Positions 8,289 to 16,872 of a DNA stretch of 64,000 bases are shown piece by piece. The stretch is from positions 2,108,001 to 2,172,000 of the forward strand of contig OZ245934.1 in assembly GCA_965230005.1 (NCBI GenBank), written 5' to 3'. A program made the position numbers and the translations under genes. Below the pieces are notes generated by a model. That model worked only from the letters and a program-made list of their open reading frames with translations, was not told the origin of the DNA and ran no database searches. Each line of letters opens with the position of its first letter. Position 1 is the first letter of the stretch. Source of the DNA: SZUA-309 sp965230005. GTDB taxonomy: Bacteria > Pseudomonadota > Gammaproteobacteria > Pseudomonadales > Azotimanducaceae.

Positions 8289-9155
8289 GTGAACCCGGTT
8301 CTCAAGAACATCATCGACATCCTGAACGTCGAGGAACTCGAACAGAATCTCTATCGCGGGCAGAACCATGCCACGGAGCACGTCTTCGGCGGTCAGGTTC
8401 TCGCCCAGGCCATCGCCGCCGCTTATCGGACCGTCGACGCGCCCCATGCCCTGCACTCGATCCACTCCTACTTCATCCGACCGGGCGACTGGAACATCCC
8501 CATCATCTACGAGGTGGATCGCATCCGGGATGGGCGCAGCTTCACCACCCGCCGGGTCATCGCCATTCAGCACGGCCGGGCCATCTTCGACATGGCGCTC
8601 TCCTTCCAGACGGAAGAACCCGGCATCAACCACTCCCTGCCCATGCCCGATGTGCCACCGCCGGAGGCCCTGCGCGGAGATCGGGAAGCCTTCCTGGAGT
8701 ACGCCAGGGAGTCGCCGGAGATGGAACGCTTCGCCTTCCGTTTCGAAGCCATCGACTCGCGGCAGGTCGAACGTATTCCCATGACCGACCGGGATCCCCA
8801 TCCGCCGATCAAGCACACCTGGCTGAAGGCCCGGGATCCGCTGCCGGACGACCCGGAAGTGCATCTCGCCCTGCTCGCCTACATGTCGGACCTGGATTTC
8901 ATGAGCACCTCCATGCTGCCCCATGGCCGCAATGCGCTACGGGGTCAGGTTCAGGGTGCGAGCGTGGACCACGCCCTCTGGTTCCATCGCCCCTTCCGCG
9001 CCGACGAATGGCTGCTGTTTGCCAAAGAATCGCCGAACGCGGGCGGCGCCCGCGGTTTCGTTCGCGGCCAGTTCTTCAACCGCGCCGGCGAGCTGGTCGT
9101 CACCGCCGCTCAGGAGTGTCTGATCCGGCCCATCAAGGCGGCCGCCGACGGCTAG
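8289..9155 (+). CDS. tesB: Acyl-CoA thioesterase II
   Basis: The 288-residue double-hotdog protein matches TesB along its whole length: NIIDILNVEELEQN at the start, GGQVLAQA, HSIHSYFIRPGD and, in the C-terminal hotdog, ASVDHALWFHRPFRADEW with the catalytic Asp, then GARGFVRGQ and AAQE with the catalytic Gln. It hydrolyses medium- and long-chain acyl-CoA in the cytoplasm. The start is GTG. The stop codon TAG shares the palindrome CTAG with the stop of the convergent membrane-protein gene. Confidence 0.93.
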   Translation: MNPVLKNIIDILNVEELEQNLYRGQNHATEHVFGGQVLAQAIAAAYRTVDAPHALHSIHSYFIRPGDWNIPIIYEVDRIRDGRSFTTRRVIAIQHGRAIFDMALSFQTEEPGINHSLPMPDVPPPEALRGDREAFLEYARESPEMERFAFRFEAIDSRQVERIPMTDRDPHPPIKHTWLKARDPLPDDPEVHLALLAYMSDLDFMSTSMLPHGRNALRGQVQGASVDHALWFHRPFRADEWLLFAKESPNAGGARGFVRGQFFNRAGELVVTAAQECLIRPIKAAADG

Positions 9156-10105
9156 TCCAGATAGCCCTGCACGACCGTTTCGACCAGGGCCGCTCCGACC
9201 CAGGCCAGCGGCGGAATCACCAGGTAAAAACCCACTCGGGAAAGAATCGACAGGTCCACGGGCCAGGTCGGCAGATGGGCAATCCGGTCCCGGTGGGCAA
9301 CCAGCGTTTCCAGCAACGCGACTTCGCTTCGCGACACTTTATCGATCTCCTCCTGCAACTCCCGCACCCGCGCCTCCTTCGCGGCGTGCACAGCGCGACG
9401 GATGCCCGTCAGGGGCAGGAAGAAAACCAGCGATGCGGAGACAACCCCAACGATGAGTCCGGTCTGATAATTCACCCAGCGGAACTCCGCATCGAGAGAC
9501 TGAAGGGGCATGAGCGCCAGGGCGCCCATGATGACGAGCACGTCCCGCACTGCCGCCCGCCCCGCCGGCCGCAGCTTCTCCAAGTTGTAGAGATCCACCT
9601 GCAGCTCTGCGCCGAGCCGGCGCATGGCGAGCGCGTCGTGAACGCGGCCAACGGTCAGCAGCGCCACCACCGTCCAGAGCACGGTATTTCCCAGAATGAG
9701 TGACACGTCAGGCAGCGGACGGAGCACATAGCGGTCCCCGAGCAGCACCTCGGCAAACTGCGCGAGACCAAAAACGATGCCGAAGACCGTTGCGCCGAGC
9801 GCAACGCGAGGCGACACGTCGAGCAGCGCATCGTTCACCGCCGTCACGCTCCTGGCAAGAGGCGCGAGCTGCCGTACCGCATCCCGATGGCTGCGATACA
9901 GATAAACGAAGGCGGCAAGGACGTAGCCGCTGATGAGACTGAACGTGAGCGCGCTGCCCCACATCTGGGTCCTACTGTTCCAGCAGCAGCTTTCGGCAGC
10001 AGACAGCGAAAAAACGACCCAGTAGGCACCGAGTGCCGCGACCACCCACACCCCTGGCAACACCAGGGGATGGGTTTGATCGGCGAGGCGGGTCAACCAG
10101 CGCAT
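9152..10105 (-). CDS. Multi-pass membrane protein, unknown function
   Basis: The 317-residue protein has about seven hydrophobic segments, at roughly residues 15-35, 52-70, 103-122, 137-155, 186-202, 212-230 and 290-312. A charged amphipathic stretch (AKEARVRELQEEIDKVSRSE, about 238-260) lies between the last two. I do not recognise the family. It is convergent with tesB with a four-base tail-to-tail overlap and lies downstream of the peroxiredoxin gene on the same strand. Confidence 0.7.
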   Translation of the reverse strand: MRWLTRLADQTHPLVLPGVWVVAALGAYWVVFSLSAAESCCWNSRTQMWGSALTFSLISGYVLAAFVYLYRSHRDAVRQLAPLARSVTAVNDALLDVSPRVALGATVFGIVFGLAQFAEVLLGDRYVLRPLPDVSLILGNTVLWTVVALLTVGRVHDALAMRRLGAELQVDLYNLEKLRPAGRAAVRDVLVIMGALALMPLQSLDAEFRWVNYQTGLIVGVVSASLVFFLPLTGIRRAVHAAKEARVRELQEEIDKVSRSEVALLETLVAHRDRIAHLPTWPVDLSILSRVGFYLVIPPLAWVGAALVETVVQGYLD

Positions 10106-10159
10106 GGTGGACTCGCGGCGCCCTGCTCCGCTGCCGGGCGGCGCCGCGTCAGGCGCAGA

Positions 10160-10639
10160 TCAGAGCGCTTCGAGAATGGCTTCGGCTTTGGAAACCTCGA
10201 ACTGGCCCGGGTCTTCCACGGAGAGCTTGGAGACCACGCCGTCGTCGACGATCATGGCGTAGCGCTGCGAACGGGTACCGAGGCCGAAGCCGCTGCCGTC
10301 CATCTCGAGGCCGATGGCGCTCGTGAACTCGCCGTTGCCGTCACCGGCCATGATGATCTCTTCGGCATTCTTGTCCTGACCCCAGCTGTCCATGACGAAG
10401 GCGTCGTTGACCGACACGCAGACGATGCTGTCGACGCCTTTGCCTTTGATAGCGTCGGCATTGACAACGAAGCCTGGCAGATGGGCCTGGGAGCAGGTGG
10501 GCGTGTAGGCACCGGGTACGGCGAACACGACGACCTTTTTGCCGCCGAACAGGTCGGCCGTGGTCTTCGGGGTGGGCTTACCATCCTCCATCACGTAGAG
10601 CGTGGCTTCCGGCAGCTTGTCACCTTCCTGAATGGCCAT
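10160..10639 (-). CDS. Peroxiredoxin, Prx5/type II family
   Basis: The start at 10639 is preferred over an upstream in-frame codon because it follows a strong AAGGAGGA site and begins with the family sequence MAIQEGDKLPEATL. The 159-residue product has the Prx5 active site PGAYTPTCS with peroxidatic Cys49, and a further Cys in IVCVSVND. The conserved Arg of the active site is in GTRSQRYA. It reduces hydroperoxides using glutaredoxin or thioredoxin. It is probably its own transcription unit. Confidence 0.92.
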   Translation of the reverse strand: MAIQEGDKLPEATLYVMEDGKPTPKTTADLFGGKKVVVFAVPGAYTPTCSQAHLPGFVVNADAIKGKGVDSIVCVSVNDAFVMDSWGQDKNAEEIIMAGDGNGEFTSAIGLEMDGSGFGLGTRSQRYAMIVDDGVVSKLSVEDPGQFEVSKAEAILEAL

Positions 10640-10849
10640 GTTGGCGTCCTCCTTGATTATCTTGAGATTGAGTCTTGAACATGAGTCCTGAAAATCAGTC
10701 TGCAGAGCCTGGAACTGTATTCTTCTGTGCTCCGAAGCACTGATTCGCGAGCGAACGGCGAGTTTGGAGAAAGGCCCGCCGGGGGTCAATGCGGCGCTGG
10801 CAGACAAAGCCTCCGACCCACCCGGCGAGTCCGGGGCCGGCCGGAATCC

Positions 10850-11527
10850 CTATTTCCAGGCGAAGGCCGGCTGCTCGTAGTGCGCGACCCGGGTGTCCCT
10901 GCCCAGCAGACACACTTCCCGGAACTGATAGATGAGGGCGGCCGTGGGCGCGGCGATATGGTCCGTGCCGACGGGCATGCGCAGCACCGGGTGCTCGCTG
11001 CCGGCCATGGTGCTGAGCATGGGCGCGTCTTCCCGGAGGAACTCCGTCAACGGTATCCGGTGCACCGAAGCCACTTCGTCGGGGTTTGGCCGCGTCTCCA
11101 GGCCCGCACCACCCCAGACGATCACCGGCGTCATGACGAAGCCCGAGCGGGTCACGAAGTCATCCAGGCAGCCGAGCACGGCCGACTCGTCCACATCGAC
11201 GTCGACTTCCTCATGCATCTCACGCAGCGCGGTTTCCACGACGGTTTCTCCGGGATCAAGGCGGCCACCGGGGAACGCCCACTGGCCGGCATGTTTGCGC
11301 AGGGTGGCGGCCCGGCGCGTGAGAATCAGTGCCGGCAGGCCATGCCAGGCCTCGTAGGTCGGCAGACCCGGCAGATCGGCCCCGAAACCCACATCGGTGA
11401 TGGTGATCGCCACGGCGGCATGGTGGGCGTCGTCAACGGTCGCCCGCTTGACGGCAAAGGCCGCGAGACGGGCGCGGATCGTTTCCCTCAGCGCAACGCC
11501 AAGGCTTTCCAGCTCTGTGGACTCCAT
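10850..11527 (-). CDS. Nudix hydrolase, CoA pyrophosphatase-like
   Basis: The 225-residue protein carries a Nudix box at about residues 92-114 (GGRLDPGE ... REMHEEVDV). In the consensus Gx5Ex7REUxEExGU the conserved Gly near the end is Asp here, but the metal-binding glutamates of REMHEE are kept. The preceding ALILTRRA...HAGQWAFPGGR is typical of the NudL/CoA diphosphatase group. Substrate assignment is inferred from this resemblance only. It is divergent from the EamA carrier. Confidence 0.8.
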   Translation of the reverse strand: MESTELESLGVALRETIRARLAAFAVKRATVDDAHHAAVAITITDVGFGADLPGLPTYEAWHGLPALILTRRAATLRKHAGQWAFPGGRLDPGETVVETALREMHEEVDVDVDESAVLGCLDDFVTRSGFVMTPVIVWGGAGLETRPNPDEVASVHRIPLTEFLREDAPMLSTMAGSEHPVLRMPVGTDHIAAPTAALIYQFREVCLLGRDTRVAHYEQPAFAWK

Positions 11528-11553
11528 GTCCCAAGCCTGCCAAATCCGTTACG

Positions 11554-12498
11554 GTGGCTCAAACCGGAACCGGATCGAGCACCGTGAGCGAGCGAGCGTC
11601 GAGCGCCAGCGAAGTCCCGCTGGATCAGCGCCAGCAGAACGAACGCCAGGCCCTGCTCTTCGGCCTTGGCGCCGTGTTGCTCTGGTCAACGGTCGCCACC
11701 GGGTTCAAGCTCGGGCTCGCCGTCATGGCGCCGGTGCAGCTCCTGTTTCTCGGCACCTGCCTGTCGGCCCTCATTTTCGGCATGGCCGCCGTTCGCCGCG
11801 GCTGGCCCCGGCGCCAGCTGGCCTTGAAGGAAGGCATCCTCTTCGGTGTCGTGAACCCCGTGCTCTACTACCTGGTACTGCTCGAGGCTTACGACCGCTT
11901 GCCTGCGCAGATCGCCCAACCGTTGAACTACACCTGGGCGATCGTGCTGGCACTGCTCGCCGTGCCGGTGCTGGGCCAGCGCCTGACCGGACGCACGCTC
12001 GGCGGCATCGCTGTCGGTTATCTGGGCGTACTGGTGCTGCTTTCCCAGGGACGCTTCGATGCACTCCCGGACCTTGACGGCATCGGTCTTGCTCTTGCCG
12101 TGTTCTCGACCGTACTCTGGGCCGGTTACTGGCTGTTCAACGCCCGCAGCACGGCGGATCCGACGGCGCTCATGGCCACGAGTTTCTGCTTTGCGGTGCC
12201 GGTACTGGCCCTGCTCTGCTTCCTGGGACCGGGGCTGCCGGGGCTCAGCATCGAAAACCTGGCCTACGGCGCCTGGGTTGGCGCCGTGGAGATGGGGTTC
12301 AGCTTCCTGCTCTGGCAGCAGGCGCTGCGGCGTTCGTCGGAGGCCGGCCGGATCAGCCAGCTGATCTTTCTCTCACCCTTCATTTCCCTGCTCCTGATCG
12401 GCGCCGTGCTCGGAGAGACCATCCACCTGACCTCCTGGCTCGGTCTCGGCATCATCGTCATCGGCTTGCTGATCACCGGACGGCCGACGCCCACCTGA
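11554..12498 (+). CDS. EamA-family (DMT) transporter
   Basis: The product has ten hydrophobic segments in two EamA repeats (first AVLLWSTVATGFKLGL, second GLALAVFSTVLWAGYWLF). The long hydrophilic start favours an internal GTG at 11584 (MSERASSASE), giving about 304 residues; neither start has a clear ribosome binding site. DMT carriers export amino acids, purines or other metabolites across the inner membrane; the substrate here is unknown. The PaiB-like gene follows after nine bases, so they are likely cotranscribed. Confidence 0.85.
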   Translation: MAQTGTGSSTVSERASSASEVPLDQRQQNERQALLFGLGAVLLWSTVATGFKLGLAVMAPVQLLFLGTCLSALIFGMAAVRRGWPRRQLALKEGILFGVVNPVLYYLVLLEAYDRLPAQIAQPLNYTWAIVLALLAVPVLGQRLTGRTLGGIAVGYLGVLVLLSQGRFDALPDLDGIGLALAVFSTVLWAGYWLFNARSTADPTALMATSFCFAVPVLALLCFLGPGLPGLSIENLAYGAWVGAVEMGFSFLLWQQALRRSSEAGRISQLIFLSPFISLLLIGAVLGETIHLTSWLGLGIIVIGLLITGRPTPT

Positions 12499-12507
12499 GG
12501 AAAGCCC

Positions 12508-13146
12508 ATGTACCTGCCGAAACACTTCGAAGCACCGAACCAGCAGGCCATCGACGAACTCATCGCGACCCATCCGCTGGCGACGCTGATCCTGGCGACG
12601 CCGCTCGGACCGCAGGTGGAGCATCTGCCTCTGCTGATGACCAGCACGGCGCCCGAGACCCGCGTTCTGCAGGGGCATCTGGCGCGCGCCAATCCGCTCT
12701 GCGAGCACCTGGCGACACCACAATCAGCCATCGCGGTGTTTCATGGGCCCGCCGCCTACGTGTCTCCAGGGTGGTATCCCAGTAAGGCACGGCAGCCCAG
12801 GGTTGTGCCGACCTGGAACTACGCGGTGGTTCACGTCCGCGGCATGCTGACAGCAAAACACGACAGCGACTGGTTACACGCACTCATTCGCGCCTTAACG
12901 GATCGTGAGGAGGCCCGGCGGACCGACCCCTGGGCCGTCACCGACGCACCCGCCGATTACATCGAGAGGCTGACGGAGCTCATCGTTGGGGTCGAACTCA
13001 CTATTGAGGAGGTCTCGGGCAAATGGAAGCTCAGTCAGAATCGGCCGGTGGAAGACCGGGCCGGGGTGAGATCCGGCCTGACGGAAAGCGGTGATCCGGC
13101 GAGCATGCGCCTTGCCGCGCTGATGGCCGGCCTCGAAGTCGACTAG
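12508..13146 (+). CDS. PaiB-like FMN-binding protein
   Basis: The 212-residue protein matches the PaiB family (PF04299): MYLPKHFEAPN at the start, LATPLGPQVEHLPLL, GPAAYVSPGWYPSK and VPTWNYAVVHVRG. The family has a split-barrel FMN-binding fold; the Bacillus member was described as a repressor of sporulation and protease genes, but most homologues are uncharacterised. Its tight spacing behind the EamA carrier suggests a shared metabolite. Confidence 0.9.
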   Translation: MYLPKHFEAPNQQAIDELIATHPLATLILATPLGPQVEHLPLLMTSTAPETRVLQGHLARANPLCEHLATPQSAIAVFHGPAAYVSPGWYPSKARQPRVVPTWNYAVVHVRGMLTAKHDSDWLHALIRALTDREEARRTDPWAVTDAPADYIERLTELIVGVELTIEEVSGKWKLSQNRPVEDRAGVRSGLTESGDPASMRLAALMAGLEVD

Positions 13147-13176
13147 GCATTCAGACGGCGACGGCGCCGAGCGCGT

Positions 13177-14106
13177 TCAACGGACCCAGGCCTCCGCCAC
13201 TTCGAAGTAAGGCTTTGCCGACGCCGGCTCTTCGAGCTGCAGGTATACGAAACCCGTCGATACCAGTTCAATGAGTCCCCACTGCCAGATCGGCACCGGA
13301 TCGATCCCCGTCTCGTCGCTGAGCCAGCGGGCGCGGGCTTCACCAAGCTCCCGCGGCTTCCCGGCCAGGTATTCATCGATCCACTCGCGCATGGAGATAC
13401 CGAGGTCGTAGGCAGGCTCCATGAAGTAGCCATCCGGGTCGACGAGTTTCCAGGCCTCCGCCTCGCCCGGGACCTGGAGCGTGTTCCAGGCGTGGGCGTC
13501 GCCATGCACGAGCACGCTCGACGCGGTATCGAAGGCGTCCAGGCGCGCCTGGGAACAGGCCAGGGCCGCATCGCGCAGCTCGATCGTGCAGAGCTCGCGT
13601 TGCGCCGACCACTGCTCGGTGATGAAATCCTGGTGCCAGCGCGCCTTCGAAGCACCGGTCGTGAGGGCGGACCAGTCGTCGACGGGATGCCAGGCGGCGC
13701 GCGCCGTCGCGAGGACGATTTCCTGCTGGCGACGGATCGGGAGTCCCGCATCGATGAGCTTGCCATCCAGGTGCTCGAGAAGCAGCGCGTCGTTGGCCGG
13801 ATCGGCATCAACGAGGGCTGCGTAGCCGCGTCCGGCGGCGAGGCGCAGCGCCGCATGTTCCGTGCGCAGGCTTCCGGGCAGGCCAAGCTTCAATACGAAA
13901 CGTTCACCGGCGTCATTCCGCACGCGATAGACCAGGGCTTCCGTGCCCCCGTCGAGGGGTGCCTCGAGACGCAGACGCCAGCGTCTGATCAGCGCGAGCA
14001 CCAAGGCCTCGAGACCATCGAGCCACTCCCGCCCTGCATCGCCGAGGAGCAGGGCCCGGCGCCGCTGCAGCGCTCCCAGCTCGAGACGAATGCCCGTTGC
14101 CGTCAT
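13177..14106 (-). CDS. Aminoglycoside/hydroxyurea phosphotransferase family kinase
   Basis: The start at 14106 follows a good GAGGAGA site; the frame extends 20 codons upstream without one. The 309-residue protein has the kinase-like fold of the APH(6)/hydroxyurea antibiotic-resistance kinase family: VLVHGDAHAWNTL carries the Brenner-type catalytic Asp and Asn, and KLVDPDGYFMEPAYDLG carries the metal-binding Asp. It would phosphorylate a small hydroxylated molecule. Resistance to streptomycin is known for some family members, but chromosomal homologues are often of unknown specificity. It is divergent from the PNPOx-like gene. Confidence 0.85.
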   Translation of the reverse strand: MTATGIRLELGALQRRRALLLGDAGREWLDGLEALVLALIRRWRLRLEAPLDGGTEALVYRVRNDAGERFVLKLGLPGSLRTEHAALRLAAGRGYAALVDADPANDALLLEHLDGKLIDAGLPIRRQQEIVLATARAAWHPVDDWSALTTGASKARWHQDFITEQWSAQRELCTIELRDAALACSQARLDAFDTASSVLVHGDAHAWNTLQVPGEAEAWKLVDPDGYFMEPAYDLGISMREWIDEYLAGKPRELGEARARWLSDETGIDPVPIWQWGLIELVSTGFVYLQLEEPASAKPYFEVAEAWVR

Positions 14107-14189
14107 GGTGTTCTCCTCGTCTGTCCGCTCCCATTCTCCCTGAAATCCCCTACCATGACCTTTCAAGGAAAGCTGACGAGCACCGCCGA

Positions 14190-14678
14190 ATGCCGATCTC
14201 GAAGAAACTGGCCCTCTCCGACGAACAGCTCGAGGAGCTCATGACCAGCTGCTGGAACATGCGCATTGCCACGATCGGGCCCGGCACGCGCATCAACCTC
14301 ACGCCCATGTGGTTCGGCTGGGCGGGCGGCAAGATCTACCTGTTCGGCCGCGGCCAGAAAGTCGTCAATCTGCGTCGAAATCCCGAGTGTTCCATCGTTG
14401 TCGACCGCAACGAAAATTTCCCCGAGTTGCAGGCCGCCACCTTCCAGGGCACCGCCCGGGTGCTGGAGGATCAGGCAGCGGAAGCGGCGGACCCGGACCT
14501 GGCGGCCGCCCGGGCGCAGATGGGACGCAAATACAACGGCGGCCATGGACAAGCAGCCGTCGAGGACCCCCCGCCCAACAGTGCCACGGCTTCCGGCGCC
14601 AGCGCGCGCTGGATCGTCTTCACGCCGGATCGCCTGGTGACCTGGGACAACTTCAAACTGAAGGACCTGAGGCGCTGA
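14190..14678 (+). CDS. Pyridoxamine 5'-phosphate oxidase-like (PNPOx-like) protein
   Basis: The start at 14190 (MPISKKLALSDEQ) fits the family better than the upstream in-frame codon. The 162-residue protein has a split-barrel fold typical of F420- or FMN-binding PNPOx-like proteins: MRIATIGPGTRINLTPMWFG, KIYLFGRGQKVVNLRRNPEC and SIVVDR. The final ARWIVFTPDRLVTWDNFKL is also typical. The cofactor cannot be read from sequence. It is monocistronic and convergent with the small lipoprotein gene. Confidence 0.82.
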   Translation: MPISKKLALSDEQLEELMTSCWNMRIATIGPGTRINLTPMWFGWAGGKIYLFGRGQKVVNLRRNPECSIVVDRNENFPELQAATFQGTARVLEDQAAEAADPDLAAARAQMGRKYNGGHGQAAVEDPPPNSATASGASARWIVFTPDRLVTWDNFKLKDLRR

Positions 14679-14738
14679 ACGGGCTCGCAGGGCTCTGCGC
14701 CGACCAGCGAGCAGCCCCTCAGGCGCCAGACTCCGCGA

Positions 14739-15131
14739 TCAGTCCCGCGGATCGAGCCGATAAATGAAGCGGTCGCTATCGAAGCCTTCCAACTCTCCAG
14801 GCTTTCCCACCAGCACCGCCTGCAGCGGATAGACCTTCCCGTCCAGCCGGACTCGCACCCGCGGATCGGCGCGCAGGTGTTCCAGCCAGCTGCGTCCCTC
14901 GGCCGGATCGATGTAGAGCGCTCCATCGCGAACGACGTAGTTGAGATTCACGGAGTACGGGTCGTCCGGGCGGGTTTCCAGTGCCAGGTAATCATCGCTG
15001 GCGAAAGACCAGTCGCTGACCGGTTCTTGAACCACGTCCCCTGCCAGGGCGCCACCCGTCAGCACGGCCAGAGGGCCACCGCAGCCGAAGGCGAGCCAAG
15101 CCGGTACGACAAGCAGCACGCTTCGGATCAC
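14739..15131 (-). CDS. Small lipoprotein with a PNPOx/nitroreductase-like split-barrel core
   Basis: The 130-residue protein begins with a lipoprotein-like signal (PAWLAFGCGG, Cys17). The rest resembles a short split barrel: PYSVNLNYVVRDGALYIDP, WLEHLRADPRVRVRLDGKVYPLQAVLV and RFIYRLDPRD. This is the pattern of deazaflavin-dependent nitroreductase/PNPOx-like proteins, but an exported form is unusual. It is the last gene of the TetR - enoyl-CoA hydratase - haloalkane dehalogenase run, 11 bases behind the dehalogenase. Function unknown. Confidence 0.65.
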   Translation of the reverse strand: MIRSVLLVVPAWLAFGCGGPLAVLTGGALAGDVVQEPVSDWSFASDDYLALETRPDDPYSVNLNYVVRDGALYIDPAEGRSWLEHLRADPRVRVRLDGKVYPLQAVLVGKPGELEGFDSDRFIYRLDPRD

Positions 15132-15142
15132 GAGCGCCTCCC

Positions 15143-16027
15143 TCAGCCCTTCATGAAGCCCTTTCGCCAGGCCGCAATGGCACTGCCGATCTCGTCCGGC
15201 GAATCTTCCTGGAGAAAGTGGTTGCCCGGCACCGTGACCTCCGTCTGGTTCGGCCAGCTGCGACAGAACTCCCGCTGGTCGCCAATAAGAATGGCCCCGG
15301 GCTCCGCGTTGATGAAGAGCTTCGGCACGTCAGAGCCGGCTAACCAGACCGAATAGTCCTGCGCAATCGACACCACATCCGCTGGTTCACCACCCAGAGG
15401 AATCTGTCGCGGCCAGGTCAGGGTCGGACGTCGATCTTCGCCGGGTTCAAGGAACGGCCGCCGATACACGGCCATTTCTTCCTCGGTAAGGTCACGGAGA
15501 ATCGACCCCGGCAGCACCGCCTCAACAAAGAGGTTCTTCTCGAGAATCATTGCCTCGCCTTCGTCTGAGCGGAAGCCTTTGAAGATTCCCGTTGCCGCTT
15601 CCGGCCAGTCGAACCAGTCCATCGGCCGGACGATGGCTTCCATGTAGCAGATGCCCACCACCTTTTCCCGGTTCCGATTTGCCCAGTCGAAGCCAAGGGC
15701 CGACCCCCAGTCATGAATCACCAGCGTCACGTTCTCCGCCACCCCAAGGGCTTCCAGCGCGGCATCAAAGTACTCGCGATGTTCTTTGAAGGTGTAGCGG
15801 TCGGGCCCGGAATCCTCGAGCTTCTCCGAGTCTCCCATGCCGATCAGGTCCAGGGCGATGCAGCGGCCCTGATCGGCAAGGTGCGGCATGATGTTGCGCC
15901 AGAGGTAGGAGGAGGTCGGATTTCCGTGCTGAAAAACAATCGGATTCCCTTCCCCCATCTCCACATAGGCCATGGTTTTACCCAGGACCTGCAGCGTCTT
16001 TTTGGGATGTTCGGCGGCGCTGATCAT
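15143..16027 (-). CDS. dhaA: Haloalkane dehalogenase (HLD-II type)
   Basis: The 294-residue alpha/beta hydrolase shows the complete catalytic pentad of subfamily HLD-II: nucleophile Asp106 and halide-binding Trp107 in IHDWGSALGF, halide-binding Asn36 in QHGNPTSSYLW, catalytic acid Glu130 in YMEAIVRP, and catalytic His270 in PGNHFLQED. Residues 106, 107 and 130 fall at the same numbers as in Rhodococcus DhaA. It cleaves carbon-halogen bonds in haloalkanes to an alcohol and halide with water only. It starts two bases after the enoyl-CoA hydratase gene, within an operon led by a TetR regulator. Confidence 0.9.
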   Translation of the reverse strand: MISAAEHPKKTLQVLGKTMAYVEMGEGNPIVFQHGNPTSSYLWRNIMPHLADQGRCIALDLIGMGDSEKLEDSGPDRYTFKEHREYFDAALEALGVAENVTLVIHDWGSALGFDWANRNREKVVGICYMEAIVRPMDWFDWPEAATGIFKGFRSDEGEAMILEKNLFVEAVLPGSILRDLTEEEMAVYRRPFLEPGEDRRPTLTWPRQIPLGGEPADVVSIAQDYSVWLAGSDVPKLFINAEPGAILIGDQREFCRSWPNQTEVTVPGNHFLQEDSPDEIGSAIAAWRKGFMKG

Positions 16028-16029
16028 AT

Positions 16030-16818
16030 TCAGGTTCCTTTGAAGTCGGGTTGTCTCTTCGTCACGAAGGCGTTGATGCCTTCCTGACCGTCGTCCGTGA
16101 CGCTCATTTCAGCAATGGCACGCGCTTCGAGCTCCATCTGTGATTCCAGCGTCTGCTCGAAGGTGCCGTTCAGCAGGGTTTTAACCGCACCGTAGGCAAG
16201 CGTTGGCCCCGCTGCGAGTTCCCCGGCGAGTTCCTGGGCGGCCTCAAGTACCGTGCCATCCGCAACGACCCGGTTAATGATGCCCCACTCTTCAGCCTCG
16301 GATGCCTTCAGCACCCGGTTCGTCAGCATGAGCTCGCGGGTGCGGCGATCGCCGATCTTGCGTGGCATGTAAAAGGTGGAACTGCCGTCCGGCGAAAGGC
16401 CGGCGCGGGTGTAGGCCATGGTGAAAACGGCGCTTTCGTTGGCCAGCGCCAGATCGCAGGCCATGACCAGAGACATGCCGGCCCCGGCCGCTGTGCCGTT
16501 AACGGCGGCGATCACCGGAGCGTCGCCCCGGGCCAGCCGGGAGAGACCGATATGCAGGTCGCCGGCCATTTTCTTCAGGAGGCTTTTCGAATCCTTACCC
16601 GCTTCGGCGAAGGTCCCGAGGTCACCGCCGGCGCAGAACATGCGGCCAGCACCGGTGACGACGATCGCGCGCACTGCCGGATCATCGTCGCAGAGGATCG
16701 CCACCTGAGATAGCTCGAGGGCCATCTGTGGATCCATGGCATTGGCCGACTCGGGCCGGTTGATGGTGATCGTGGCGACGCCGTCGGCCACCTCGTAGAG
16801 AAGCGTCTCGAAATCCAT
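16030..16818 (-). CDS. Enoyl-CoA hydratase/isomerase family protein
   Basis: The 262-residue crotonase-fold protein has ANAMDPQM, the oxyanion-hole region GAGRMFCAGGDL and AAVNGTAAGAGMSLVMACDLALA, followed by YTRAGLSPDGSSTFYMPR. The second glutamate used by hydratases is replaced in SPDGSSTF, so isomerase or another crotonase activity is possible. It would act on enoyl-CoA in beta-oxidation or aromatic-acid degradation. The gene lies between the TetR gene and the haloalkane dehalogenase. Confidence 0.88.
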   Translation of the reverse strand: MDFETLLYEVADGVATITINRPESANAMDPQMALELSQVAILCDDDPAVRAIVVTGAGRMFCAGGDLGTFAEAGKDSKSLLKKMAGDLHIGLSRLARGDAPVIAAVNGTAAGAGMSLVMACDLALANESAVFTMAYTRAGLSPDGSSTFYMPRKIGDRRTRELMLTNRVLKASEAEEWGIINRVVADGTVLEAAQELAGELAAGPTLAYGAVKTLLNGTFEQTLESQMELEARAIAEMSVTDDGQEGINAFVTKRQPDFKGT

Positions 16819-16872
16819 GAATCCCCTTCGTGCCGCCTGCCTCTCAATGGGAGGCGGAGCCCCAGAATCGAG

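Noticed and set aside
11554..11583. The upstream GTG as certain start of the EamA gene
   Set aside because: It adds only a hydrophilic, Gly/Ser/Thr-rich segment and lacks a ribosome binding site; the later GTG at 11584 is at least as likely.
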